Made by a program: the position numbers and the translations under genes. Under the pieces are notes generated by a model. It was not told the DNA's origin. It ran no database searches and was given only the letters and a program-made list of their open reading frames with translations. A stretch of DNA of 64,000 nt, from NCBI GenBank assembly GCA_965209045.1, contig CBDBPW010000003.1, forward strand, positions 806,001 through 870,000, in the 5' to 3' direction. Each line of letters starts with the position of its first letter. Within the stretch, counting starts at the first letter, position 1. Positions 8,624 to 17,976 of the stretch are shown here, piece after piece. Origin of the DNA: JAJEFO01 sp965209045 (GTDB lineage: Bacteria > Pseudomonadota > Alphaproteobacteria > Rhodobacterales > Rhodobacteraceae).

Positions 8624-9328
8624 ATGACGGATGTTTCCCTGACCGCAACGGGCGTTGCGGCAGCCGGCCTTGATGAGGCGCCGGCCACTCAATGCGACCC
8701 TGACCCTGATCCGAGGCGTCGTCGCTGGCCTGATTCCGAGAAGGCCCGGATCGCTTCGGAGAGTTTCGTGCCCGGCGTTTCGGTCAATGACGTTGCGACG
8801 CGCCACGGCGTGACGGCCTCGACCCTCAGCCAGTGGCGCAGGCAGGCGGTGCGGGGCGAGCTTGGCCCCGTGCCGGGGGTTCCGGCGGTGCCCGCCGTGG
8901 TGCCCGTTGTCGTCGGCGAAGGCGCCGACCCCTCGACGTCCGCGCCGGTCGCCGCTTCCGATGCCGGCAGCCATCCGGCGCGGCGGCGCTGGCCTTTCTC
9001 CGAGAAGGTGCGGATCGTCGCGGAGAGCTTCGCGCCCGGCGGCTCGCTCAGGTTGACGGCGAGGCGTCACGGCGTGGCCCGGTCAACGCTCTCCGAATGG
9101 CGCGCCCTGGCGCGGGAGGGCAAGCTCGGGCCCGTTCCGGAGGCTGCGGCGCCGGCGACCCGAACGCCCCCGGCCGGCGCGGACGCGCCCATGGCCCTAC
9201 ACATTGACGGTCCGGCACCATCGGCTTCGGTCACCGTCGAGGCTGGGGAGGTCGTGGTGCGGCTTCCCTGGGACTGCCCCGTGGAGCGCATCGTCGCGGT
9301 GGCCTCGGGGCTGGAGCGGGCGCGATGA
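8624..9328 (+). CDS. tnpA: IS66 accessory protein TnpA with duplicated helix-turn-helix
   Basis: Start ATG 8624 (MTDVSLTATG) is preceded by GGAGG, a better start than the upstream ATG at 8585. The protein is 234 residues, where IS66 TnpA is usually about 100-150. It has two successive homologous DNA-binding repeats: RRRRWPDSEKARIASESF...STLSQWRR and ARRRWPFSEKVRIVAESF...STLSEWRA, each followed by GxLGPVP. TnpA is needed with TnpB and TnpC for transposition. The stop overlaps the tnpB start by four bases (9325-9328). Confidence 0.88.
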   Translation: MTDVSLTATGVAAAGLDEAPATQCDPDPDPRRRRWPDSEKARIASESFVPGVSVNDVATRHGVTASTLSQWRRQAVRGELGPVPGVPAVPAVVPVVVGEGADPSTSAPVAASDAGSHPARRRWPFSEKVRIVAESFAPGGSLRLTARRHGVARSTLSEWRALAREGKLGPVPEAAAPATRTPPAGADAPMALHIDGPAPSASVTVEAGEVVVRLPWDCPVERIVAVASGLERAR

Positions 9329-9675
9329 TCATTCCCGGCTCGCAACGGATCCTGCTGGCGACCCGGCCGGTGGACTTTCGCCGCGGCCACGACGCGCTTG
9401 CGGCGACCGCGGCGCTGGAGCTGGGCGTCGACATCCATTCCGGCGTGATCGTGGTGTTCCGGTCGAAGCGGGGCGACAGGCTGAAGATGCTGGCCTGGGA
9501 CGGGACCGGCCTGGTGCTGGTCTACAAGCGGCTGGAGCAGGGCCGCTTCGCCTGGCCCGGGATCCGGGACGGCGCGATGCGGCTCACGCGCGGCCAGTAC
9601 GAGGCGCTGTTCGAGGGACTGGACTGGCGCCGGGTCCATGCGCGGCCGGCTATCCGCCCGCTTGCGGCGGAATAG
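9325..9675 (+). CDS. tnpB: IS66 accessory protein TnpB
   Basis: A 116-residue protein of the IS66 Orf2 family. It starts MIIPGSQRILLATRPVDFRRGHD, with the family features KRGDRLKMLAWDGTGLVLVYKRLEQGRF and a C-terminal LDWRRVHARP. The start ATG overlaps the tnpA stop as ATGA, so translation is coupled. Note this is IS66 TnpB, unrelated to the IS200/IS605 TnpB nuclease fragment found at 20-22 kb. Confidence 0.95.
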   Translation: MIIPGSQRILLATRPVDFRRGHDALAATAALELGVDIHSGVIVVFRSKRGDRLKMLAWDGTGLVLVYKRLEQGRFAWPGIRDGAMRLTRGQYEALFEGLDWRRVHARPAIRPLAAE

Positions 9676-9732
9676 CCCAAGAAGCAGCACATCCTGTTGC
9701 CAGGCGGGAGCCGTTACGCTACATGCGGCGTC

Positions 9733-11424
9733 ATGACGGCCCTGCCTTCCATCACCCCCGGCGCCGACGGCTCGGTTCCCATGGCGGTTGTCTCCGCGGC
9801 CCTTGCCGAGGTGGAATCCCGGCTGGACAAGGAGCGCTCGGCGCGCCGGACGGCGCAGGAACGCGCGAAGCGCCAGAAGGTTGAAGCCGAGCGCCTTGCA
9901 TCCGAGACGGCGCGGCTTGGAGCCGAGAACGCGGACCTCTCCGAGCAGATCCGTCGCCTTGAATACATCAACGACGAGTTCCGGAAGCTCCTCTTCGGCA
10001 AGAAGTCGGAGAAGCTCCCTCCCGACGATCGCCAGCTGTCGTTCGAGGACCTCGGGATCGCGGCCGCCGAGGCCGACGTCGAGCCTCCCGCCGAAGACTG
10101 CGAGGACGAGGGAAGCGCGACCCGCCGCCGGCGGAAGCGCCCGGCCCGCTCCGGGCTCCGCTTTCCGGAGCATGTCGAGCGCCGCACCGAGGTGATCGAG
10201 CCCGAGAGCACGCTCTGCCCCTGCGGCTGCGGCGAGATGGCAAAGATCGGCGAGGACCGCAGCGAGCGGCTGGACTTCGTCCCCGCGAAGTGCGTCGTGA
10301 TCGAGACGGTTCGCCCGCGCTACGCCTGCAACAGGTGCAAGGGCGGCGGCGTGGTCCAGGCACCGGCCCCGCCCGCGCTGATCGAGGGCGGGCTTCCGAC
10401 CGAGGCGCTGCTGGCGCACGTGATCGTCTCGAAGTTCGCGGACCACCTTCCTCTCTACCGCCAGGCGCAGATCTTCGCGCGCCAGGGGATCGAGATCAAC
10501 CGCGCGACGCTTGCCGACTGGGTCGGCAAGGCGTCGTTCCATCTCCGCCCGCTCGTGGACTGCCTGGCGGCTGACCTGAAGGCGTCGGGCAAGCTCGGCA
10601 TGGACGAGACGCCGGTTCCGGTTCTCGACCCCGGGCGCGGCAAGACCAAGCAGGGGTACATGTGGACGATGGTGCGCGACGAGCGGCCATGGTCGGGCTC
10701 GGACCCGCCGGGCGTCGTCTACGGCTACGCGCCCGGGCGCGGCGGCAAGCATGGCGAGGCCCTGCTCGAAGGGTTCTCCGGGACGCTGCAGGTGGACGGC
10801 TATTCCGGGTACAACCGGCTGCGCCGGCATGACCGCCCCGGCGGGGCGCTGACCCTTTCGTACTGCTGGACCCACGGTCGACGCGGCATACACGACATCC
10901 ACGATTCCAGCGGCTCGCCGATCGCCAGGGAGGGCCTGGACCGGATCGCGCGGCTCTACGCGATCGAGGACAGGATCCGTGGCGAGGATCCGGCGACGCG
11001 CCAGTTCGTGCGGTGGACGGAGTCGGCGCCGCTGGTCAACGCCTTCGGGGTCTGGCTCGACGAGCAGCGCTCTCGGGTGTCGCCGCGCTCGCGCCTCGGT
11101 GAGAAGCTGGCCTACTTCGCCAACCGTTGGGACGGCCTCCTGGTGTTCCTGCACGACGGCCGCGTCGAGATGGACACGAACTTCGTGGAGAACCGGATCC
11201 GTCCGCTGAAGTTGACGAAAAAGAATGCATTGTTCGCCGGCCACGACGAAGGCGCCGTCTCGTGGGCCCGCGCCGCGACGCTCATCGAGACCTGCAAGAT
11301 GAACGGCGTCGAGCCGTACGCCTGGCTCAGGCACGTGCTGGAGAGGATCGCCGCCGGACACCCGATGTCGAGGATCCACGAGCTGCTGCCCTGGAACTTC
11401 GCAGCCAGCGCCGGGAATCACTGA
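9733..11424 (+). CDS. tnpC: IS66 DDE transposase TnpC
   Basis: Start taken at ATG 9733 (MTALPSITPG), giving 563 residues; a TTG 12 codons upstream is possible. Order of domains: coiled coil (about 30-85), zinc-finger region CPCGCGE, then RYACNRCKG, then the IS66 DDE core. Catalytic candidates are D in GMDETPVPV, D in LQVDGYSGYN and E in TNFVENRIRPL, and a C-terminal domain ends WNFAAS. It lies 57 bp after tnpB. No internal stop or frameshift is seen. Confidence 0.95.
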   Translation: MTALPSITPGADGSVPMAVVSAALAEVESRLDKERSARRTAQERAKRQKVEAERLASETARLGAENADLSEQIRRLEYINDEFRKLLFGKKSEKLPPDDRQLSFEDLGIAAAEADVEPPAEDCEDEGSATRRRRKRPARSGLRFPEHVERRTEVIEPESTLCPCGCGEMAKIGEDRSERLDFVPAKCVVIETVRPRYACNRCKGGGVVQAPAPPALIEGGLPTEALLAHVIVSKFADHLPLYRQAQIFARQGIEINRATLADWVGKASFHLRPLVDCLAADLKASGKLGMDETPVPVLDPGRGKTKQGYMWTMVRDERPWSGSDPPGVVYGYAPGRGGKHGEALLEGFSGTLQVDGYSGYNRLRRHDRPGGALTLSYCWTHGRRGIHDIHDSSGSPIAREGLDRIARLYAIEDRIRGEDPATRQFVRWTESAPLVNAFGVWLDEQRSRVSPRSRLGEKLAYFANRWDGLLVFLHDGRVEMDTNFVENRIRPLKLTKKNALFAGHDEGAVSWARAATLIETCKMNGVEPYAWLRHVLERIAAGHPMSRIHELLPWNFAASAGNH

Positions 11425-11509
11425 CCGCGGCGTTCAGCCCGGATCCCGGAACGAGCCTGCCGTCAACCCGAATCCCGGTATGGGATCAAAATGACGCTTA
11501 CGCCATACC

Positions 11510-11831
11510 TGATCCGATCATCGCCGAACCGGGTGTCCAGGCGGAAGTGCTGATCGATGTGGAGCCCGGCAAGATTGACGAAGTTGCGGCCGCGCTCGCT
11601 GAGTTCGATCAGGTCGGCTATCTTGCCGCGACGACCGGAGACTATGGCCTTAGCGCTTCGATCGTCGCGGAAACCAATGCTGAACTCCTGGACTTTGCGG
11701 AACGGCACGTCGCGAAATCCGACGGGGTGCGCAAGATCAACATCAGCTTGATCATGCGGCTGTACAAGGTGTTCAACACGCGCACCACTGCGCTTAGCCG
11801 CGACGACCGTGCGCATCGAGCCGCCAATTGA
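11510..11831 (+). pseudogene. Lrp/AsnC-family regulator, C-terminal part (split by IS66)
   Basis: Continues the regulator broken at 8523. DPIIAEPGVQAEVLIDVEPG leads into the RAM/effector domain with LAATTGDYGLSASIVAE and a C-terminal VRKINISLIMRLYK. It has no start of its own directly downstream of the element, so a functional product is unlikely unless transcription and translation arise from within IS66. The stop TGA (11829-11831) overlaps the TTG start of the next gene. Confidence 0.9.
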
Positions 11832-13384
11832 CACGGGCGATTCGCATAGGCGTGGACGTCGGCGGCACGAACACGGACGCGGCCGCGCTGGATGGGCAGA
11901 ACGTCCTCGCGACGTCCAAGCGAACGACCACGGCGGACGTTACGGGAGGGATCGTGGCCTCGGTCTGCGCGGTCATGGCCGAAGCGGAGATCGAGCCCGA
12001 AGACGTGCTGGCCTTGATGATCGGCACCACGCAATTCCTCAACGCCGCGGTCGAGCGACGCGACCTCCAGCGCGTCGGTGTCCTGCGCCTGTGCGGTCCC
12101 GCGACCCGCTCGCTGCCGCCAATGATCGACTGGCCGAATCACCTGCGTGACATGGTTGACGGAGAGGCCGCGCTCGTCGGCGGCGGCTACGAATTTGACG
12201 GCAGGCCGATCTCGCCGCTCGACCCCGGGGAGATCCGCAGCGCCTGCCGGTCGTGGGCGGCAATGGGCATCACAGCCGTCGCGATCAACTCCGTATTCGC
12301 GCCGGTCAAGGACGAGATGGAATTCCACGCCGCCCGAATCGTGAATTCGGAGATCCCCGGCGTCGACCTGAGCCTGTCGCATCGGATCGGGCACACGGGG
12401 CTGCTGCAGCGCGAAGGCGCGACAATCCTGAACGCGGCATTGATGGGGTTGAGCAAGTCTGCAGTCGATGCCTTTCAATCGGCGTTTTCGGCCCTTGGGC
12501 TGGCATGCCCGCTCTACCTGACACAGAACGACGGCACGCTGATGTCAGCGGACCTTGCCAGACGGTATCCGGTATTCACCATTTCCTCCGGGCCGACGAA
12601 CTCAATGCGGGGGGCTTCGTTCCTGACCGGGCATGCCGACCGCATCGTGATCGACATAGGCGGCACGACTACGGATGTTGGCATGCTGGTCGGCGGTTTC
12701 CCCCGAACACGGGGACTTGGGGCTGAAATCGCGGGCATCAAGACCAACTTTCGTGTGCCGGACGTGCATTCGTTCGGTCTCGGAGGCGGAAGCGTCATTC
12801 GCCAGGAAGGGCAGAGGCTGACGGTCGGCCCGGAATCAGTCGGACACGGCCTGACCGAACGTGCACGGGTCTTTGGCGGCGACGTACTGACAGCGACCGA
12901 TCTGGCGGTTGCAGCGGGTTTCGCCCGTCTCGGGAACCGGGCGGCGGTCGCCGATCTCGATCCCGCCTTCGTGGAACGCGCGTTCCTGCTCATGAAATCC
13001 AGAATCGAGAACGCGGTCGATCGCATGAAGCCAGCGCCAGCCCCGATGCCCGCCGTCCTCGTTGGCGGCGGGTCGATCCTTGTGGACGGAGGCCTGGAAG
13101 GATGCAGCGAGGTCGTGCGCCCGCCCCACTTTGAATCGGCCAATGCCATCGGCGCGGCGATTGCTCAGGTTTCCGGCGAAATCGACAGGGTCGTTTCCCT
13201 GGACGGCAAGACCCGCGACGAGGCGCTGGCTGAGGTCATTGCAGTCGCGACGAACCGGGCGATCGAGGCGGGCGCCGATGCCGATAGCGTCGAGGTTGCC
13301 GAACTGACCGAGACTCCGTTGGCCTACCTTCCCGGCAACGCCGTGCGCATCGCGGCCAAGGCAGTGGGGAATCTTGCGGCATGA
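11828..13384 (+). CDS. HyuA-like hydantoinase/oxoprolinase-family ATPase
   Basis: A 518-residue protein starting at TTG 11828, overlapping the regulator stop as TTGA. The N-terminal actin-like ATP motif is GVDVGGTNTDAA (8-19), and the second phosphate loop IDIGGTTTDVGML is near 276-288. These are family signs of the hydantoinase A/oxoprolinase group, which use ATP to open lactam or hydantoin rings. It is shorter than the roughly 680-residue classical HyuA and is paired with a DUF917 protein instead of HyuB, a frequent alternative pairing. With the peptide-type importer downstream, a cyclic amide or modified peptide substrate is plausible. Confidence 0.85.
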   Translation: MTRAIRIGVDVGGTNTDAAALDGQNVLATSKRTTTADVTGGIVASVCAVMAEAEIEPEDVLALMIGTTQFLNAAVERRDLQRVGVLRLCGPATRSLPPMIDWPNHLRDMVDGEAALVGGGYEFDGRPISPLDPGEIRSACRSWAAMGITAVAINSVFAPVKDEMEFHAARIVNSEIPGVDLSLSHRIGHTGLLQREGATILNAALMGLSKSAVDAFQSAFSALGLACPLYLTQNDGTLMSADLARRYPVFTISSGPTNSMRGASFLTGHADRIVIDIGGTTTDVGMLVGGFPRTRGLGAEIAGIKTNFRVPDVHSFGLGGGSVIRQEGQRLTVGPESVGHGLTERARVFGGDVLTATDLAVAAGFARLGNRAAVADLDPAFVERAFLLMKSRIENAVDRMKPAPAPMPAVLVGGGSILVDGGLEGCSEVVRPPHFESANAIGAAIAQVSGEIDRVVSLDGKTRDEALAEVIAVATNRAIEAGADADSVEVAELTETPLAYLPGNAVRIAAKAVGNLAA

Positions 13385-14553
13385 AGGCCTGGGACATCTC
13401 GCCGAAGGACATCGATCGCATAGCGATCGGGGCCGGGATCCTGGGAACCGGCGGCGGAGGCAGTTCGTATCTCGGCCAATTGAAGGCGAAGGCTCAGCTC
13501 GCCGCGGGAATGACGATCAAGGTCGTTCTGCCCGAGGATCTGCCGGATGACGCGACGGTCCTGCCGCTGGGCGGAATCGGGGCGCCTACCGTCAGCATCG
13601 AGAGAATCGACGAAGGGCATGAAGGCATCCGGTTGATCGAGGCAATCGAAGCCGTCACGGGCAAGCGCATCGATGCGCTGGTGGCCGACGAGATCGGCGG
13701 AGCGAACGGAATCGCCCCGATGCTCCCTGCCGCCCAGCTTGGATTGCCGGTCGTGGATGCCGATGGCATGGGTCGGGCATTCCCCGAGACGCAAATGACG
13801 TCCTTCTTTGTCGGTGGCCAGAACACTGCCCCCTCGGCCCTGACCGACGTGCACGGCAACGTCCTTGTCGTGACCGACGCTCGATCGCCGGAAATGCTTG
13901 AGCGGTTGATGCGGCCCGCAGCAATCGCGATGGGATGTTCGGCGCTGATGTCGACGGCGCCAATGTCCGGCGCGTTTCTGAAGATGCACGGGATCCGGCA
14001 TTCGATCAGCCTGGCGCACCGGCTTGGCGATGCAGTGCTGTCCGCAAGGTCGGCAAAGACGGATCCGGTGGACGCGATCTGCGCCGAAGGCCGTGGCGTC
14101 TGTCTCCTGCGCGGAAAGGTCGTCGATGTCGAGCGACGGATCACGAACGGTTTCACGCGCGGGATGCTGACGGTGTCGGGGCTCGACGAAGACCGCGGCC
14201 GATTCGTTGAAATCGACCTTCAGAACGAGTTCATCGTGGCCCGTGAGAACGGGCGGGAAGTCGCCACGGTTCCGGATCTCATCTGCGTCGTGGACAGCGA
14301 GGACGGAACGCCTGTTTCAACCGAGGAGCTCAAGTACGGGATTCGCGTGGCAACGCTGTGCCTTCCGGCGCCGAAACTGCTGCGAACGGATTCGGCACTC
14401 TCGGTCATGGGCCCTCGGGCCTTCGGCTACGATCTTGACTTCACGCCATTCGCCCAGCCGTACGATCCCGCGCCAGCGGAATCCTACGCAATGAACCCGG
14501 CATCAGCCGGAACCGACCATCCAGAGGAGGATACGAGAAATGGAACGTCGTGA
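13381..14553 (+). CDS. DUF917 family protein
   Basis: A 390-residue protein coupled to the HyuA-like gene by an ATGA overlap. Family features visible are ISPKDIDRIAIGAGILGTGGGG at the N-terminus, LVADEIGGANGIAPMLPAAQLG and VDADGMGRAFPE. DUF917 proteins are regularly encoded beside hydantoinase-like proteins and may be the partner subunit of the ring-opening enzyme. No catalytic residues are established. The last 14 bases overlap the start of the binding-protein gene. Confidence 0.88.
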   Translation: MKAWDISPKDIDRIAIGAGILGTGGGGSSYLGQLKAKAQLAAGMTIKVVLPEDLPDDATVLPLGGIGAPTVSIERIDEGHEGIRLIEAIEAVTGKRIDALVADEIGGANGIAPMLPAAQLGLPVVDADGMGRAFPETQMTSFFVGGQNTAPSALTDVHGNVLVVTDARSPEMLERLMRPAAIAMGCSALMSTAPMSGAFLKMHGIRHSISLAHRLGDAVLSARSAKTDPVDAICAEGRGVCLLRGKVVDVERRITNGFTRGMLTVSGLDEDRGRFVEIDLQNEFIVARENGREVATVPDLICVVDSEDGTPVSTEELKYGIRVATLCLPAPKLLRTDSALSVMGPRAFGYDLDFTPFAQPYDPAPAESYAMNPASAGTDHPEEDTRNGTS

Positions 14554-16105
14554 ATTTCTGAAAATCGGTGTCCTGGCCGCGTTGGCCACGACCGCCAGCT
14601 TCGCTCAGGCCGACTACGCCAACGCGCAGGGCAGCCCGGACATCCTGACGATCGCTTCGCCAGCCGGATTTCCGGACCTTGATCCCGCAACGTCGTTTTC
14701 CAACGACGGGGCGGTCCTGGCAAATGCCTACGAAACCCTGACAAGGTACGTTCCCGACATGTCCGGAGGTTCTGGCACCGTCGAACCGGTTCTGGCGGAA
14801 AGCTGGAGTTCGTCGGACGATGGCCTGACCTGGACATTCAAGTTGCGCAGCGGCGTGTCGTTCTCGGACGGCGCGGAATTCAATGCGGCGTCCGTCAAGG
14901 CTTCGATCGAGCGAACGCAGGCCATCGGTGGCGGTGCGGCATTCATCTGGTCGCCGGTCGAGGCGATCGAGACGCCCGATGACATGACGGTTGTCATGAA
15001 ACTCGCGTGGCCTCAGCCTATGGATGTGACCGCATCCGCCGGGTTTGCCGCATGGATCATGAGTCCGAACGCGGTCGACAAGGACAACGCCTGGTTCAAC
15101 GCAGGCAACTCTGCCGGGACAGGACCGTACGTGATCTCGCGCTATGAACCGGGTCAGCGGCTGATCATGGAACGAAACAAGGGTTACTGGGGTGGCGACG
15201 CAGGTGGATTCGAGAACATCGTCTTCGAGATCATCGAGGATTCGGTACTTGCGCAAAGCATGCTGGAGAGCGGCCAGGCGGACTGGGCGACGAACCTGCC
15301 GTTCGAGAACATTGCCGGCCTTGAGGCCAAGCCTGGCGTGACTGCCCACGTCAACCCGTCCTTCCAGAACCTTTTCGGCCTGCTGAACGTACGCCGTCCA
15401 CCGCTTGATGATGTACGCGTCCGGCGGGCCTTGGCACTGGCGTTTCCCTACGACGACGTGATCGCCGCGGGAACCGAGGGTCTCGGCAGCCGGTCCATGG
15501 GGATCATCCCGCCGGGAATCTGGGGGCACGACATGGATGCGCCGGTACCTTCGACCGATCTTGCCGCCGCGAAAGCGTTGCTCGACGAGGCCGCGGTGTC
15601 GGACGTCGCGTTGACGATGACCTACGGAACCGGTGACGCGCTGCAACAGCTCGCAGGTGAACTGTGGCGCGCAAACCTGTCCGCCCTGGGCATCGACCTG
15701 GTTCTACAACCGATGGCATGGGAAGCTCAGTGGGAACTTGCAAAGGCGAACCCGGAGACTGCGCAGGACGTCTTCGTGATGTACTGGTGGCCAACCTATG
15801 TGACGCCCTACGACTTTCTCTTCAGCCTCTTCAACTCCGAGGAGGAGCCGTTCTTCAATCTCGGCTACTATTCCAATCCGGAATTCGATGCCATTCTTGA
15901 CGAGGCAAACATCCTGTCGAACAGCGACCGTGCCGCTTCCGAGGCAAAGTTCCGGCAAGCGAATCGCATCGTGGTCGAAGACGCCGCCGCGGTGTTCATG
16001 CTGGACATGCCGAACGTGCACTTCACCCGCTCCGACATCGAGGGATACGTCGACAACCCCGCATACGGACATGTCGTGTTCGCCAACGAACTCAGGCGGA
16101 ACTAG
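14540..16105 (+). CDS. Peptide/nickel-type ABC transporter substrate-binding protein
   Basis: A 521-residue family 5 solute-binding protein (SBP_bac_5). The N-terminus MERREFLKIG followed by a hydrophobic stretch and AQADYANAQG is a twin-arginine export signal. The mature protein has the family pattern VLAESWSSSDDGLTWTFKLRSGVSFSDG and a C-terminal DMPNVHFTRSDIEGY. GAGGAGG precedes ATG 14540. It leads a five-gene importer (binding protein, two permeases, two ATPases), co-transcribed with the HyuA-like and DUF917 genes. Confidence 0.93.
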   Translation: MERREFLKIGVLAALATTASFAQADYANAQGSPDILTIASPAGFPDLDPATSFSNDGAVLANAYETLTRYVPDMSGGSGTVEPVLAESWSSSDDGLTWTFKLRSGVSFSDGAEFNAASVKASIERTQAIGGGAAFIWSPVEAIETPDDMTVVMKLAWPQPMDVTASAGFAAWIMSPNAVDKDNAWFNAGNSAGTGPYVISRYEPGQRLIMERNKGYWGGDAGGFENIVFEIIEDSVLAQSMLESGQADWATNLPFENIAGLEAKPGVTAHVNPSFQNLFGLLNVRRPPLDDVRVRRALALAFPYDDVIAAGTEGLGSRSMGIIPPGIWGHDMDAPVPSTDLAAAKALLDEAAVSDVALTMTYGTGDALQQLAGELWRANLSALGIDLVLQPMAWEAQWELAKANPETAQDVFVMYWWPTYVTPYDFLFSLFNSEEEPFFNLGYYSNPEFDAILDEANILSNSDRAASEAKFRQANRIVVEDAAAVFMLDMPNVHFTRSDIEGYVDNPAYGHVVFANELRRN

Positions 16106-16123
16106 CGTGACGGGCCACGCCGA

Positions 16124-17146
16124 ATGAACCTTGTCCGGTATACAATCAGGCGCCTCATCATGTCGGCGTTCGTGGTGTTCGGCGTGGCCTTCCTTGTCTT
16201 CGTTGCGTCCCGGATCGTGCCTTCTGATCCCGCGGCGCTCTATGCCGGGCCGCGGCCCACGGTCGAACAGGTAGAAGCTGCACGGGAGGCTCTGAGACTC
16301 GATCAACCGGTGTACGTCCGCTTCGCGGACTTCGTGACGTCGATGGCACGCGGCGATTTCGGGTTTTCCTACCGTACCCGTCGACCGATATGGGACGATC
16401 TTGCGGTATTCCTGCCTGCCACGCTTGAACTCGCGCTGTTCGCCACGGGCATCGCGCTCCTGTTCGGAATACCCCTTGGTGTCATCACTGCGGACCGAAA
16501 GGGAGGATGGCTTGATCGGCTGTCAGGTCTCGGCGCGATCGCTGCCGTGGCGATGCCCACCTTCTTTCTGGCCATGTTGCTGCAGTTCGTCTTTGCGCAG
16601 TGGTTGGGGGTGCTGCCGTTGGCGGGGCGAACATCCCGCGAAATTTCGCTGTTCGATCCTGTCGATGCGGTTACGGGATGGTTGCTGGTCGACAGCCTGA
16701 TTGCGCTGCGGTTCGATGCCTTCGGGGACGCCTGCCGCCACCTTCTCCTGCCAGCGGTCACGCTTGCGGCCTATCCGACGGGAATCGCCGCTCGCCTGAC
16801 CCGGGCATTGATGATCGAGATCCTGGAACGCCGCCACGTGCTGGCATCGCGTGCCCACGGCCTGTCGCATCGGCGAATCCTCTTCGGACACGCCTTGCCC
16901 AACGCGGTCGGTCCGGCGCTCACCATCATCGGGCTGAGTTTTGCGTTCTCGCTCACCGGCGCCGTCCTGGTGGAGATCATTTTCGCGTGGCCTGGCCTGG
17001 GACGCTACGTCAGCGAAGCCATCTTGTCCAAGGACTTTCCGGTGATTGCGGCCGCCACGCTCGTCGTGACCATTTGCTATGTTCTGATGAATCTGGCCAT
17101 CGACCTTCTGCAGGCGGTGATTGACCCGCGAGTCGTCGTGTCGTGA
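16124..17146 (+). CDS. DppB-like ABC transporter permease
   Basis: A 340-residue inner-membrane permease. It starts MNLVRYTIRRLIMSAFVVFGVAF, a typical DppB first helix followed by a periplasmic loop (VPSDPAALYAGPRPTVEQVE). The cytoplasmic coupling helix is near 235-260 (RHVLASRAHGLSHRRILFGHALPNAV). About six membrane segments are visible. It starts 18 bp after the binding-protein gene, and its stop overlaps the next gene's GTG. Confidence 0.93.
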   Translation: MNLVRYTIRRLIMSAFVVFGVAFLVFVASRIVPSDPAALYAGPRPTVEQVEAAREALRLDQPVYVRFADFVTSMARGDFGFSYRTRRPIWDDLAVFLPATLELALFATGIALLFGIPLGVITADRKGGWLDRLSGLGAIAAVAMPTFFLAMLLQFVFAQWLGVLPLAGRTSREISLFDPVDAVTGWLLVDSLIALRFDAFGDACRHLLLPAVTLAAYPTGIAARLTRALMIEILERRHVLASRAHGLSHRRILFGHALPNAVGPALTIIGLSFAFSLTGAVLVEIIFAWPGLGRYVSEAILSKDFPVIAAATLVVTICYVLMNLAIDLLQAVIDPRVVVS

Positions 17147-17976
17147 AACGGGCTGCGCGCTCCCTCGGCCTGGCGGGCACCATCGGCCTGACGGTCATCG
17201 TCGCCGTCACTCTCGCTGCCGTCTTTGCGCCGGCGGTCGCACCATTTGCAGATCAGGGAGCGGGCGCCCCGAACATTGCGGACCGCTTCCACGAGCCGTC
17301 AGCAGTGTACTGGCTGGGGACCGACAGCCTTGGGCGCGACATCCTGTCACGCGTGATCTACGGGGGAAGGGTATCAATCGCGATCGGGCTGGCCGTTGTC
17401 TTCATCGGCCTATTGGTCGGCCTGCCTATCGGCATCGTCGCGGGCTACAAGGGAGGATGGGTCGACGAGACTCTCATGCGCGTCACGGATGTGTTCCTGG
17501 CCTTTCCGGCACTGCTCCTGGCGGTGCTCATGGCTGCCGCGCTTGGTGCCGGACTGGTCAACTGCATCATCGCGATATCGGTCAGCTGGTGGCCCTGGTA
17601 TGCGCGGTTGGCCCGCTCGGAGGTTCTGGTTCTCCGCAGCCAACCATATGTCGAGGCCGCGCAAGTCATGGGTGTTTCGCATGCGCGCATTCTCGTCCGC
17701 CACGTTTTGCCGGCGGTTTCGCGGCCACTTTCGGTCCAGGCCGCCCTTGATTTCGGTCCGGCACTCCTGACTGGTTCGGCACTGTCATTCCTTGGCCTTG
17801 GTGTCAGGCCGCCGGTCGCCGATTGGGGCGAAATGGTCAACGCAGGCCGCGCGGTGTTTCCCGACCGGTGGTGGGTCGCGGTGGCACCCGGGGTGGCGAT
17901 ATTTCTTATGGCGCTGGCATTCAGCCTTCTGGGCGACGCGCTGCGCAGTTCAGAAAAGCGGCGGGGCAGTGATTGA
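17143..17976 (+). CDS. DppC-like ABC transporter permease
   Basis: A 277-residue permease starting at GTG 17143, overlapping the previous stop. It has an N-terminal helix, then the DppC hallmark YWLGTDSLGRDILSRVIYGGRVSI. The EAA-like loop is QPYVEAAQVMGVSHARILVRHVLP, and the C-terminal segment is VAPGVAIFLMALAFSLLGDALR. It pairs with the DppB-like subunit to form the channel. The next gene begins inside its last codons. Confidence 0.93.
   Translation: MKRAARSLGLAGTIGLTVIVAVTLAAVFAPAVAPFADQGAGAPNIADRFHEPSAVYWLGTDSLGRDILSRVIYGGRVSIAIGLAVVFIGLLVGLPIGIVAGYKGGWVDETLMRVTDVFLAFPALLLAVLMAAALGAGLVNCIIAISVSWWPWYARLARSEVLVLRSQPYVEAAQVMGVSHARILVRHVLPAVSRPLSVQAALDFGPALLTGSALSFLGLGVRPPVADWGEMVNAGRAVFPDRWWVAVAPGVAIFLMALAFSLLGDALRSSEKRRGSD

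Larger units (their letters stand above)
8524..11501 (+). mobile_element. Complete IS66-family insertion sequence (2978 bp)
   Basis: Imperfect terminal inverted repeats of about 25 bp begin GTAAGCGTCATTTTGA at 8524 and are mirrored ending at 11501, with one mismatch (GAGCCC versus GATCCC). They are flanked by an exact 8-bp target duplication GCCATACC at 8516-8523 and 11502-11509, the size expected for IS66. The element contains tnpA, tnpB and tnpC in the usual order with coupled starts and no frame breaks, so it may still be active. It interrupts an Lrp/AsnC gene. Confidence 0.96.

Noticed and set aside
9067..11421. A 784-codon open frame antisense to the IS66 transposase
   Set aside because: It has no family motifs, is rich in R, A, P and G, and fully overlaps a well-supported transposase gene. 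Long antisense frames are expected at this GC content.
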